Shown: positions 33,783 to 45,272, numbered from the stretch's first letter. The stretch is 64,000 nucleotides of DNA from Dasypus novemcinctus (GCF_030445035.2 NC_080696.1:27355661-27419660), one strand, 5' to 3'. Numbers and translations are program-made. The notes: generated by a model from the letters alone, not told the origin.

Positions 33783-34384
33783 CTGTACCAAATGTTCCAC
33801 CACAGTGTGGTTTATTGATGGAGGGGTGTAGTTTGGGAATTCTTCACATGTGCATGATTGTTTTATAAGTTTACAACTTCTGCCATAAAAAAATATATTT
33901 AAAAAATAACATGGTTTGAGGGGAAAACACACGAAATGTAAGATAAGGACTATGATTAGTAGAAAGATTTTGAAAATATTCCTTCATAATTTGTAACAAA
34001 CTTCTCACAACAATGCAAGCCATTTGTAGAGGGTTGATGTATAGGACCCCTGTGTGATGTTATGCATGTTTGCTTTGTAAGTTCACAACTTTTACTATAC
34101 AATTAATTGTTCATGTATGTTCATATATAAATGATATAAAGGTAATAATAATAGGGTTGTTTGGGAGGAAAACACTTTGTTTAGTAGTAATATTTTGACA
34201 CTGCTCTTTAATCATTAGTTAAAAAGATTTAAGAACAATTCAAGTTATTGGTGGTAATGTGAGTTATGAGTCCTGTATGATGTTATATATGTTTGTTTTG
34301 TAAGCTCACAACTATTATTATACAGTATTTGTTTATGCATGTTTATGTATGAGTGATATACTTCAAAAAATTAATTTTTTAAAA

Positions 34385-34622
34385 ATCACATACAAGGGAA
34401 CCTCAATAAGATTAAGTGCTGACCTCTCATCAGAAACCATGGAGGCAATAAGTAATTGTTATGATGCATTTAAGGTACAAAAAGAGTAAAACTGCTAACC
34501 AAGAAGTCTGTAGCCTGAAAAACTGTCCTTCAAAAACCAGGGCGAGTCCAAAGTCTTCACAGTATGCTACCTAAGACCAGAATTACAAGAGATACTAAAG
34601 GGGTGCTGCAGCCTGAAAGGAA
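34385..34622 (+). pseudogene. L1 ORF1 C-terminal remnant, L1-C
   Basis: 'cctcaataagattaagtgct', 'tctcatcagaaaccatggag' and 'agagatactaaaggggtgct' align with 36,650-36,885 of L1-B ORF1. Broken by indels. The text changes abruptly to ORF2 C-terminal sequence after 'gaaaggaaaaa' at about 34,626. Confidence 0.75.
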
Positions 34623-34627
34623 AAAGC

Positions 34628-35290
34628 AATCACATATCTCATAAGAGTTTAATAGCCATGATATATAAAAAGATAACACAACTCAACAATAAAAAGACAC
34701 AATACCCAATTAATAAATGGGCAAAAGATTTGAGAAGACAACTGTCCAAAGAAAAAATACAAATGGCAAAAAATAAACAAACAAACATGAAAAAATGTTC
34801 TATGTCACTAGGGATTAGGGAAATACAAACCAAAACTACAATGAGATATCATTTCACACCTGTTAGATGGTCACTATCAAAAAGTCAAGAAACTGTAAAT
34901 GTTGGAGAGGATGTGGAGAGAGAGGAACACTTAGTGTTGACAGAAATGTAGTAAGGTACAGTCACAGTGGAGGACTGTTTGGTAGTTCCTAAGGAAGTTG
35001 AATATTGACTTGCCATGGGACCTGGCAATGTCATTCCTAGGTATGTATCCAGAAGAACTGAAAGCCGTGACACAAACAGACATCTGCAAACCAATAGTTA
35101 TCATGGCATTATTCACAATTGCCAAAGTTGGAAACAGCCCAGGTGTCCATCAACTGATGAATGTATAAACAAATTATAGTGTATAGATACAAGGAAATAC
35201 TAGGCAGCTGTAAGAAGAAATGAAGTCATGAAGCATATGACAACATGGATGAAACTGGGGGCTATTATGTTGAGTGAAGCAAGCAAGACA
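34628..35290 (+). pseudogene. L1 ORF2 C-terminal remnant, L1-C
   Basis: Equivalent to 40,690-41,350 of L1-B: 'caatcacatatctcataaga', the CX3C-coding 'atgttggagaggatgtggag' (about 34,898), 'ggacctggcaatgtcattcc', and 'caacatggatgaaactgggg'. The 97-codon frame at 34,658-34,951 is its best-preserved piece. The text is closer to L1-A than to L1-B ('cttgccatgggacctggcaa'). Confidence 0.8.
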
Positions 35291-36038
35291 CAAAAGGACA
35301 AAACCTGTATGATTGTGCATTATGAGCTAAATATGTTGTATAAACCTGTGGAGTTAATAATTAGAATATAGATCACCAGAAACTAGAAGTAGGGTAGAGA
35401 ATAGAAAGCTGAGGTTAATCTGTGCAGAACTGGTTAAAACATTATTTGTAAATCTTTGGAAATAAATACAAACAGAGACAGCACATCATAGTGTTTGTAA
35501 CTAGCAGAGTTATTATATGGGTATGGCAGTTATTGAAAGGGTAAGTCTAAGGTTATGTATATTACTAGAAGGAAAGTAAAAGAATGTAACATGGAACTGT
35601 ATAATATAGTGAAACCTCATGTAAAATATGAATATGAGTGATATTGCATATATAAAACAGTTTTATAAAATATAAACACAAATAAACTAGAGAGAAGGAA
35701 ACAGTATAGTAACTATGTACTGCAGGGGAAGCATAGAGAAATTGAGAGGTGATTGTTTTTTTGTTGTTCATTTGTTTTTTTATTTTTTATTTTTGGAATA
35801 ATAAAAATGCTATAAAATGAAATGATGAGTGCACAACTATGTGATTATTCTGAATACCACTGATTGTACACTTTGGGTGGCTTTATGTTTTATTAATATG
35901 TGTCAATGGATTGATTTATTTTAAAAATTTTAAAGTTATGATTCTATAGACTATCTAAAAAAAGATTAAAAAAAAGTATTGCTGGAATTTTTATTGTAAT
36001 ATCATGAAAAGCAAGTTGTTATCTAAGGAAGCAAAGTT

Positions 36039-36053
36039 AGAATTACATTAAAA
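36039..36053. repeat. Target-site duplication of L1-B, left
   Basis: AGAATTACATTAAAA, repeated without change at 44,217-44,231. Confidence 0.95.
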
Positions 36054-36926
36054 GCAGAACTTCAGACAAGTAATTAAAGATCTCAGAACATATATTAGAG
36101 ACCAACTTAATGAAGTAAAGGAAGAGTTTAACAATATGAAGAAAACACTTGCAGAGGAAATTGCAGGCATATGCAAAAAGATAACAGATATGATGGGAAT
36201 GAACACCACAGTTGAAGAAATCAAAAATACACTCACAGTAAATAGCAGCAGATTAGAGAGGCAGAGGAGAGAATTAGCAACATGGAAGACAGTATATCAG
36301 AAATCAAACAGATAGTAGAATTGATCAGAAAAAAAAGAGAGAAAAAATCCAGCTAGGACTTAGAGACCTGAATGACCATGCAAAAAGCACAAACATACAT
36401 ATTATAGGCATCCCAGAAGGAGAAGAGAATGGAAAGGGGTCATAAGGGGTATTGCAGAAAATAATGGCTGAAAACTCCCCAAATCTACTGAGACAAATGT
36501 ACATATCCAGGAAGCACAATGCACCACAAATATCATAAAGCCCAACAGGCCCACCCCAAGACATATACTTGTCAAATTATCCAATGCTCAGGACAAAGAG
36601 AAAATTCTAAAAGCAGCAAGAGAAAATAAAACCATCACATACAAGGGATGCTCCATAAGATTAAGTGCTGATTTCTCATCTGAAACCATGGAGGCAAGAA
36701 GGCAGTGGTATGATATAGTCGAGGTACTAAAAGAAAAAAATTTCCAACCAAGAATACTCTACCCAGCTAAACTAGCATTCAAAAATGATGGAGAGTTCAA
36801 AATATTCACAGATAAACAGAAACTGAAAGAGTATGCCAACAAGAAACCTCCCCTTCAAGAAATTCTAAAGGGAGTTCTGCAGGAAGAAAGGAAAAAACAG
36901 GACAGGCAGAGTTGGAGGAGAGTGTA
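36054..36926 (+). pseudogene. L1 ORF1, truncated at its 5' end, L1-B
   Basis: The remaining part codes for the coiled coil (about 36,060-36,330) and the RNA-binding and C-terminal domains. The last 79 codons are open (36,688-36,927): MEARRQWYDIVEVLKEKN, then FQPRILYPAKLAF and a charged tail. Upstream parts are in other frames. The N-terminus was lost when reverse transcription stopped early, so no start codon remains. Confidence 0.85.
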
Positions 36927-38022
36927 AGAGCAACAAAAAAGACAAAAAGAGAAGGGAAAAAAACAAACAAAATATGACAAACACAAGTCCAATCAAAATA
37001 TGGCTAACATAAATAATTCCTTGAAAGTAATAAGACTGAATGTCAATGGATTAAACTCACCTATCAAAAGATTCAGACTGGGACATTGGATAAGGAAATA
37101 TGACCAATCTATATGCTGTCTACAAGAGACACATCTTAGATCCAGAGATTCATGGAGGCTGAAAGTGAATGGTTGGAAAACAATCTTACAAGCAAACAGT
37201 AACCAAAAAAAAAAAAAAAAAAAAAAAAAGGCAGGAGTAGCTATATTAATATCAGACAAAGTAGACTTTAAATGCAAAACAATTGTGAGAGACAAAGAAG
37301 GATACTAATATTAGTGAAGGGACAATCTATCAAGAAGAACGAACAATCATAAATATATATGCTTCTAACAGGGGCACCTCCAAATATGTGAGGCAAACAC
37401 TGGAAAAAATTAGTGAAAGAATAGATGCCTCTACAATTATATTGGGAGATTTTAATACACCACTATCAAATTTGGACAGAACATCTCAAAAAAGAATCAC
37501 TAAAGAAACAAAATATTTGAACAGTATATTAGAGGAGCTGGACCTAATAGACATATGCAGATCATTACATGCAAATACAGCAGGATATACATTTTTCTCA
37601 AGTGCACATGGATCATTCTCCAAGATAGTCCATATGCTAGGCTGTAAAGAAAGGCTTAATAAATTCAGAAAGATTGAAATCATACAAAATAATATCTCTG
37701 ACCACAGTGGAGTGACACTGTAAATCTGCAAGGGCCAGAAGCCAAGATTTCACACCAAGATATGGAAATTAAACATCACACTCTTAGAAAAACAGTGGGT
37801 CAAAGAGGAAATCTCAAAAGAAATCAGTAACTACCTTGAAACAAATGATAATGATAACAACAACATACCAAAGTTTATGGTATGCAGCAAAAGCAGTACT
37901 GAGAGGGAAATTCATAGCCACAAATTCATACATCAAAAAAGAAGAAAGAGCAAAAATTGAAGAACTAACTGCACATTTGGAGGAATTAGTAAAAAAACAA
38001 CAAAGTAATCCCACAGGAAGAA

Positions 38023-38116
<94 letters not shown>

Positions 38117-38135
38117 AAAGAAAGAAAGAAAAGAG
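38023..38135 (+). repeat. (GAAA)n microsatellite in L1-B ORF2
   Basis: About 28 copies of GAAA, nearly pure, inside the region between the endonuclease and RT domains. After it, a short stretch ('agatgaaatagaaaataaga...cttggaaagataaacaagacca') is present twice in tandem (about 38,144-38,187 and 38,191-38,236). Confidence 0.95.
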
Positions 38136-39577
38136 CAGAACTAAATGAAATAGAAAATAAGAAAGCACTTGGAAAGATAAACAAGACCAAGATGAAATAG
38201 AAAATAAGAAAGCACTTGGAAAGATAAACAAGACCAAGAGCTGGTTTTTTGAAAAGATCAATAAAACTGACAAAACCTTAGCGAGACTAACAAAGAAAAA
38301 AAGAGAGAAGATGCAAATACACAAAATAAGAAATGAGAAAGGAGATATCACCACTGACCCCACAGAAATAAAGACTATCATAGGAGGATACTTTGAAAAA
38401 CTATATTCCAACAAAAATGACAATTCAGAGGAAATGGACAAATTCCTAGAAACACATAAGCAGCCTATATTGATGAAAGAAGAAATTGATTTCAATAAAC
38501 CAATTACAAGTAAAGAGATAGAATCAGTCATTAAAAACATCCCAACTAAGAAGAGCCCAGGGCCAGACAGTTTCACAGGTGAATTCTACAAAACATTCTG
38601 GAAAGAACTAACACCAATCCTGCTAAAACTCTTCCAAAAAATTGAAACAGAAGGAACATTACTGAACTCATCCTATGATGCCAACATTACCCTAGTACCA
38701 AAGCCAAACAAAGACACCTCAAGAAAGGAAAATTACAGACCAATTTCTCTAATGAACCTAGATGCAAAAATACTTAACAAAATACTTCCTAACCATATTC
38801 AACAACACATTAAATGAATTATACACCATGACCAAGTGGGATTCATTCCAGGTATGCAAGGATGGTTTGACATAAGAAAATCAATCATTGTAATACACCA
38901 TATAAACAGATTGAAGGGAAAAAAATCACATGATTATATCTATAGATGCAGAAAAAACATTTGACAAAATACAGCACACTTTCTTGATAAAAATACTCCA
39001 AAAGATTAGAATACAAGGAAATATGTTGAACATGATAAAGAGTATATATGAAAAACCCACAGCCAACATCATTTACAATGGTGAAATCCTAAAATCCAAG
39101 GATGCCCAATATCTCCCCTTCTATTTAACATTGTCTTAGAAGTACTTGATTGAGCACTGAGGCAAGAACCAGATATAAAAGGCATTCAAATTGGAAAGGA
39201 AGAAGTCAAAATTTCATTATTTGCAGATGACATGCTTTTATACATAGAAAACCCTGAGACGTCTACAACAAAGCATCTGGAACTCATAAATGAGTTTATT
39301 AAAGTCACAGGTTATAAGATCAATGTGCAAAAATCAGTAGCATTTCTGTACACCAATAATGAGCAAGCTCAGGAGGAAATCAAGAAACAAATACCATTTA
39401 CAATAGTAAATTAAAAAATCAAATATTTTGGAATAAATTTAACTAAGGAGGTAAAGAACTTATGCACAGAGAACTACACAAGACTGTTCAAGGAAATCAA
39501 AGAAGACCTAAATAAATGGAAGAATATTCCCTATTCATGGATAGGAAGACTAAATATTATTAAGATATCTATCCTAC

Positions 39578-40011
39578 TTATGTGGCCACATCAGTAGGAT
39601 GTCTGATCCCCACCCTTTGGTGGGTGGGGGACTCACAGAGAAACCACACTGCAGGGAAGGGAAGTTGGAGTTTTGATCCTGGAGTCTGGGAAGTAAAAAC
39701 ACATAGAGAAGCAGATATGTGAGGAAGAAGAGAAGGCTCAATGGGACACAGCAGAGGCCCTGGAAAGAGAGACAGCCATTTGTCTGTTAGTGTACAGCTA
39801 GACTTGTGGAGTGAGCAGAGAAGCTGAACCCAGAGAGAAACAAGTCCCAGGAGGACAGGAACCTAGGAAGGCTGAACCTTTGCATATGTCAGCAGACATC
39901 TTGCTTCAACATGTGGCAACAGACTTTGGTGAGGGAAATAACTTGTGCTTTATGGACTGGTAACTGTAAGCTTCTACCAAATAAATACCCTTTTAAAAAG
40001 CAAAAAAAAAA
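39578..40011 (+). mobile_element. Retroposed poly(A) element inside L1-B ORF2
   Basis: A 434-bp insert with a 16-bp flanking duplication: AAGATATCTATCCTAC at 39,562-39,577 and AAGATGTCTATCCTAC at 40,012-40,027 (one mismatch). ORF2 text is collinear once it is removed. It ends 'accaaataaatacccttttaa' and then a poly(A) tail (40,002-40,011), so it came from a polyadenylated RNA whose AATAAA is at about 39,979-39,985. It has no open frame of note, no tRNA-like boxes and does not match the DAS SINEs. I cannot name the family. Confidence 0.85.
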
Positions 40012-41391
40012 AAGATGTCTATCCTACCAAAAGTGATCTACACATTCAATGCAATCCCAATAAAAATCAACACAGCATTCTTTAAGGAACTAGAAAAACT
40101 AACCATGAAATTTATTTGGAAAGGAAAGAGTCCCTGAATAGCCAAAGATATATTGAGTAAAAAAATGAAATTGGAGGAATCACACTACCTGACTTCAAAA
40201 CATACTACAAAGCTACGGTAGTGAAAAGAGCATGATATTGGCATAAGGAGAGACACTCAGACCAATGGGAATCAAATTGAAAGTTCTGATATAGATCCTC
40301 ATATATATAGCCATATAATATTCCATAAAGTCACCAAACCCTCTCAACTAGGAGAGAATGGCCTATTCAACAAATGGTGCATGGAGAACTGGATATCCAT
40401 ATGTAAAAGAATGAAAGAAGATTACCATCTCACACCTTATACAAAACTCAATTCAAGATGGATCAAAGACCTAAATATAAGAGCCAAGACCATAAAGACT
40501 TTGGAAAGCAGTGTAGGGAAACATCTACAAGACCTTGTAATAGGAAATGGTTTCATGAACTTCACACCAAAAGCACGAGCAGCAAAGGAACAAATAGATA
40601 AATGGAACTTCCTCAAAATTAAAGCCTTCTGCACCTCAAAGGAGTTTGTCAAGAAAGGAAAAAGGGAGCCTACACAATGGGAGAAAATATTTGGTAACCA
40701 TATATCGGATAAGAGACTTATAACTTGTATATATAAAGAACTCCTATATCTTGAAAATAAAAAGATAAACAACCCATTTAAAAAATGGGAAAAAGATTTA
40801 AACAGACACTTCTCCAAAGAAGAAATACAAATGGCTAAAAAGCACATGAAAAAATGCTCCAAATCTCTAGATATCAGGGAAATGCAAATCAAAACTACAA
40901 TGAGATACCATCTTACTCCCATAAGATTGGCAGCTATGACAAAAACAGAAGAATACAAATGCTGGAGAGGATGTGGAGAAATGGGAACACTCATCCACTG
41001 CTGGTGGGAATGCAGAAGGATCCAACAACTCTGGAGGACAGTATGGCGGTTTCTCAAAAAACTAACCATAGATTTGCCATATGACCCAGCAATTCCACTA
41101 CTTGGTATATACCCAACAGAACTGAAAATAAGGACACTAACCGATATATGCACACCAAGGTTCATAACAGCATTGTTAACTATCTCCAAAAGTTGGAATC
41201 AACCCAAATGCTCATCAACAGATGAGTGGATCAATAAAATGTGGTATATACATACAATGGAATACAACCCGGCTTTAAGAACAAATACACTACAAACACA
41301 CGTGATAACATGGATGAATCTTGAGAACCTTATGTTGAGTGAAGCAACCCAGGCATTGAAGGACAAATACTACATGACCTCAATGATATGA

Positions 41392-44216
41392 AATAAGTAT
41401 ACCAAACTGCCTCAGAGAGCTAGAGACTGGATGATAGGCTTACAGGAAATTGGGGGGTAGAGGAAGGATGTAAGCTGACATCTACATGGTTGAAATCTAT
41501 GATAAGCTAGAGGTAAGTATGTGTACAAGGAAGGGATAAAATGGGGGCATAGGTTACCTTTGGGTGGGGCTTTGCAGGCTTGAGGGGGGCTAGGGATTGG
41601 TGGATGGGTAATACTGCCCAAAAAATTGGGGGGAGGGTGGGGCAACATATAAACATAAGAGATTGTCAGGTGTTCGTTAAGAGCATAATGCTGAGAAAAC
41701 CTTTTCAAAATATAATAAGGAAAGTTACCTGTTTAAGATACTTAAAGGGGATAATCTGATGTAGAACAGACTCCAAGGGAATACGTGAATGCTCATTTTG
41801 CCAGAGTGGGTTATATCATTGGGTAGAGACCCATATAATGAGATTGAAGATATACCCACATCCTGGGGAGGACTGGTGCCATCAAATAGAGGGAACTGCA
41901 GCTCTCAAGAGAAATGGTGTCTCCCAGGACATTAGGGCAGTTGAACATGTCAAGCCTTCAACACTGTTGCAAGTATCTCTGAACATGGCTCTTCAAGAAA
42001 TGAAGATTGACTGTCACTGTGGGCCCTAAGGGGAGGGGGAAATAGGTATGGCATAGATGGAACCAATGTAACTGTGAGGGCAATAGAAGTGTTTCACAAG
42101 AGTACGCAAGGATGGATATAAAACATGTACTATTACACCAAAAATATATAGGGGCCGATAGGCTAATAATGTAAATCATAATGTAAAACATAGGATAACT
42201 AAAATTTTAGAAAATTGTATAGCTTAAAGTATAAACCACAATGTAAACACAAATGTTACCTTGTTTGAAAGCTATTGTCTCAATATCTGTACATCAGTTT
42301 CAGTAAATATGGTATGAATATGTTAAAAGATTATTGCTGTGGAAGGGAAAAGGTTTTATATTGGATATGTGGGAGTATTGTATATTGTATATATGAATTA
42401 CTGTGATCTAAAACTCTTGTGAAGATAAGCTTAATAATTAGAAAAAAGAAAAGAAAAAGATAGGATGTAGAATTTTCCCAAATTAATATGTATTCCATAT
42501 CTAACCTTTAAACTCATTGCTATATTCCATTTTTTATATTGGGCTTCACTTTTCAGGAAGTTTTGGATCACAGAGTGGTTCAACAATGGCAGCGGAGGAA
42601 TACTGTTGTGGGATGTTATTGACAGGGGACATATGGTTGACAGGGAATTCTACAGGGCATGTGTCTGGGGTCATGGAAATGTTTGGATATATTCATAGTG
42701 GAAACAATTAAAAACAACAGCTGGGGGGGTGCTGGGTTCCTAGGCAGGGGGCTCTGTCACAGTCCCTAGGGGAGCAGCAGCAGTCCCCCAGGTGCAACAG
42801 CAAGGACCAGGAAGAAATGAGGGTCCAACAGTGAGCCCCTGATACTAATGACTATGCTTGTGAGCCTGTGCACCTGAAATAAGAACAAGGCCTAGAGCAG
42901 CAGTGTGCCTAAGAGTTCCCTTCTGAGAGCCTCTGTGTTGCTCAAATGTGGCCAGTCTCGAAGTCAAACTCAGCATGTAAATGCATTGCCTTCCCCCCAG
43001 CATGGGACATGACTCCCGGGGATGAGCCTCCCTGGTGCCGAGGGATCACTACCAAGTACCAGCTAATGACGTAACTATAAAATGACCTTGAATAAAAGGT
43101 TCAACTCGGACCAGCAGAATATCCCTGTCTACATATAATAATAGGAGTTAAAAATGCTTTTTGACCTAAATCAAGGGGGAAATAGAAAGGACAAAGGAGT
43201 TTATATGGCTATGAGTCTCTAAAAAAGAGCCTGGAGGTTATCAGAGGGGTTGCCCTTATGCATACCTGAGCAGAGTCCCAGAGACAGATAAAGTAGATAC
43301 AACCCCAGGTATTGGTTCTTCTGAGTGCTACAGAGACCCACAGGTTTTATGGTGATGGCAGATGGAGTTCAGTGCCATGTGAGTTGGCCCTTCTTTGGAG
43401 TTGGTGTTTCTGCGTGACAGAGCTGGACTCAGATGTGATCTCTTTTCACGAGCCTTTCCTGTTACTTTACCAGAATTGTATTTGGTGCTGGGGTTTAAGA
43501 TATATCTAGGGGATCTGAATCTCTGGACCAACCATATGATGATAGCCAGGCCCTGAGCCTCAACAGACTTCAGCTCCTACACTCTGGTTTATTGGATTTA
43601 CCCCACTCAGCTAACATGGAGTTGAAGAATGTCAACCACCATACCATGGAGCCAAGAGTGTCTACAACTGAAAGCAGGAGGATTGCATCCAGCATCCATG
43701 TGGAATCTAAGCCCCCTCTTGACAGAGATGTGGAATGGACACAACCAATCCAAGGTCCACAGGATGGAGGAATAGACTAAGGACTAGAGTGGACTCACTG
43801 ATATTCTATTCATGATCTATTGTGGTTAGTAATTGAAGAAAATGTGGCATTGGTGTGGAAAAAGTGGCCATGGTGGCTGCTGGGTGCGGGGAATTGGAGG
43901 AAGAGATGAGATGTGGAGGCGTTTTCGGGACTTGGAGTTGTCCTGGGTGGTGCTGCAGGGATAATTACTGGACATCGTAAATCCTCCCATGGCCCACTGG
44001 CTGGAACGTGGGAGTGTGTGGGCTATGATGTGGACCATTGACCATGAGGTGCAGAGATGCTCAGAGATGTAATCAAATGCAATGGATGTGTCATGATGAT
44101 GGGGGAGAGTGATGCTGTGGGAGGAGTGTGTGGGGGGGGAGGGGGGTGCGTTGGGACTTCATATTTTTTAAATGTAATATTTTTTAAAAATGAATTTAAA
44201 AAATCAATTAAAAAAA
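41392..44216 (+). repeat. Long 3' UTR of L1-B, two modules
   Basis: Module A runs from the ORF2 stop to an A-rich stretch at about 42,441-42,460 (gaaaaaagaaaagaaaaag). Module B runs from there to the final A-rich tail. Module B has G-rich patches (42,721-42,732 and 44,128-44,150). The same A-then-B order is present in L1-D, and partial module B copies occur at 2,925, 3,845, 12,489, 55,046 and 58,895, so the arrangement is ancestral to this lineage. Open frames here are short and unsupported. Confidence 0.85.
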
Positions 44217-44231
44217 AGAATTACATTAAAA
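44217..44231. repeat. Target-site duplication of L1-B, right
   Basis: AGAATTACATTAAAA, the exact copy of 36,039-36,053. Confidence 0.95.
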
Positions 44232-45272
44232 TTGCAACATAAAAATAAAAAAATCCCATGGCAAAAAAAAGAAAAGGAAAAAAAAAAAAAAAGACTACTG
44301 CAGTATCTTTCAAATGAAGGCACATTATTCTTCCGGACATCAACCTCCAAATCTGGAAGTCACTTAAGTGCTTGGAGGTCATAGCCGAAGAACTGACTGT
44401 GGCAGGAGGAGGGTCAGTAAAAGAGAAAGGGCACTGGGGACCAGTAAAAGACTTTTGGACAGAGGTGCATTGTAATGCCCACTGGACCCGGTGCTGGTGA
44501 ACTTGGTCCCACCGGGCACAGAGACCCTGTTTGGGTAAAAGAGAAGGTGACTGGCTCACACGCAGGGGCAGCCTGACATATCGGGCACGCGCGGCTAGTG
44601 GGGCACGCAGGCTCCCTCTGGCCCCTTCCTTCCTTCCTTCCAGGACACAGAAGTGCGTCCACAACCAGAAGAGATCGCCTCTCTGGGTTTTCTTTGACGG
44701 CCTTGGTAACCGTTTGGAAAATAAATGGGAGAAACGGACGTCTAACTACTGGAGCCACACACGTCTGTTCAGCGCCGACCACATGCCTCTTGGAGACAGT
44801 TCCGCTGGAATGCCGGCCTGGTCTTTCTTCGCTCCTTCTACTCCAACCTCCCTAGGCTGGATGTCGTTCAGACGCTGGTGAGTTCCACGCAGGCTCTCTG
44901 GGCGGTAGCCCAAGGTTCACTCCCTTGGGAACTGTTGACAGAACTGTCTCAAGGGCCTGCTTCAAGCTAAGTCCCACGTGTCACTCAGCCGGCCTCTCAG
45001 TGATGAAAGGGGTCCCCTTATTTGTTTATCATAGTGGTTAACTCTATAGGACCATTGATTTGTAAATGAAGCTAAGGAAATGTTATGAATTTATCAAGTC
45101 TAGTAAGTTCAACAATTTAAATAGAATGGAAACATACCTTGAATGATATAGGATAACAAAATTCAAAAAACAAAACAAAACAATGGGAAATCTTATTGGC
45201 CCTATTTCTTTCAAAAAAATAAAAAAATTTATCTTAAATCTTCCAAGCATGAAATCTACTATCCAGAGCGTT
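44232..45272. other. Unassigned DNA with a GC-rich, exon-like segment
   Basis: After A-rich sequence (44,255-44,294) comes a GC-rich stretch (about 44,300-45,020) unlike its AT-rich surroundings. Within it, 44,644-44,877 is preceded by a good splice acceptor (cttccttccttccttccag) and followed by a consensus donor (CTGGTGAGT, GT at 44,878). The segment is 234 bp and one forward frame is open across it. I do not recognise the product. It could be a lone exon, a retrocopy, an old LTR or chance. The rest holds nothing I can name. Confidence 0.4.

Larger units (their letters stand above)
32885..35965 (+). mobile_element. L1-C: HAL1-like L1 lacking most of ORF2
   Basis: Starts with an L1-type 5' UTR ('agatggtggtggagtacgga', about 32,890), contains about 400-bp tandem monomers, then two AT-rich units (33,790-34,380) that look like L1 3' sequence, then the ORF1 C-terminal region (34,385-34,620). 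That joins directly to the ORF2 C-terminal region (34,628-35,290, equivalent to 40,690 onward in L1-B), followed by 3' UTR. Endonuclease and RT, about 3.7 kb, are missing. This ORF1-without-ORF2 layout is that of HAL1 ('half-L1') elements. Whether the AT-rich middle is original or inserted is unclear. No target duplication was found. Confidence 0.65.
37000..41391 (+). pseudogene. L1 ORF2: endonuclease-reverse transcriptase (broken), L1-B
   Basis: ORF2 nicks target DNA and reverse-transcribes L1 RNA from the nick. The ATG at 37,000 opens the apurinic-type endonuclease (RLNVNGLNSPIKR, then CCLQETHL with its catalytic Glu), followed by ILGDFNTPLS (about 37,438). A poly(A) run of 27 at about 37,205-37,230 and a TAA at about 37,306 interrupt it. 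RT motifs follow: the [19 protein letters not shown] block (38,734-38,790) and the catalytic FADDM (39,220-39,234). The final 336-codon frame (40,381-41,391) is intact and ends with the cysteine cluster CX3CX7HX4C (40,960-41,013). A (GAAA)n tract at 38,023 and a retroposed insert at 39,578 also break it. Confidence 0.95.
36054..44216 (+). mobile_element. L1-B: 5'-truncated LINE-1 with a 2.8-kb 3' UTR
   Basis: A single L1 insertion proved by the perfect 15-bp duplication around it. It begins inside ORF1, contains a short inter-ORF gap, the whole ORF2 region (37,000-41,391) and a 3' UTR of about 2.8 kb ending in an A-rich tail at 44,198-44,217. Its total length is 8.16 kb, long for an L1, partly because of a 434-bp retroposed insert at 39,578-40,011. 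ORF2 is broken by several frameshifts and stops, so it is inactive, but it is much better preserved than L1-A. Confidence 0.95.

Noticed and set aside
37933-38576. Long minus-strand frames rich in Phe, Leu and Ser
   Set aside because: Reverse of the (GAAA)n tract and of L1-B ORF2; no motif.
40437-41189. 250-codon minus-strand frame
   Set aside because: Antisense of the intact end of L1-B ORF2; no independent support.
44398-45000. GC-rich island as a possible solo LTR
   Set aside because: It has a TG start and an AATAAA-like site, but no CA end with a matching duplication was found.
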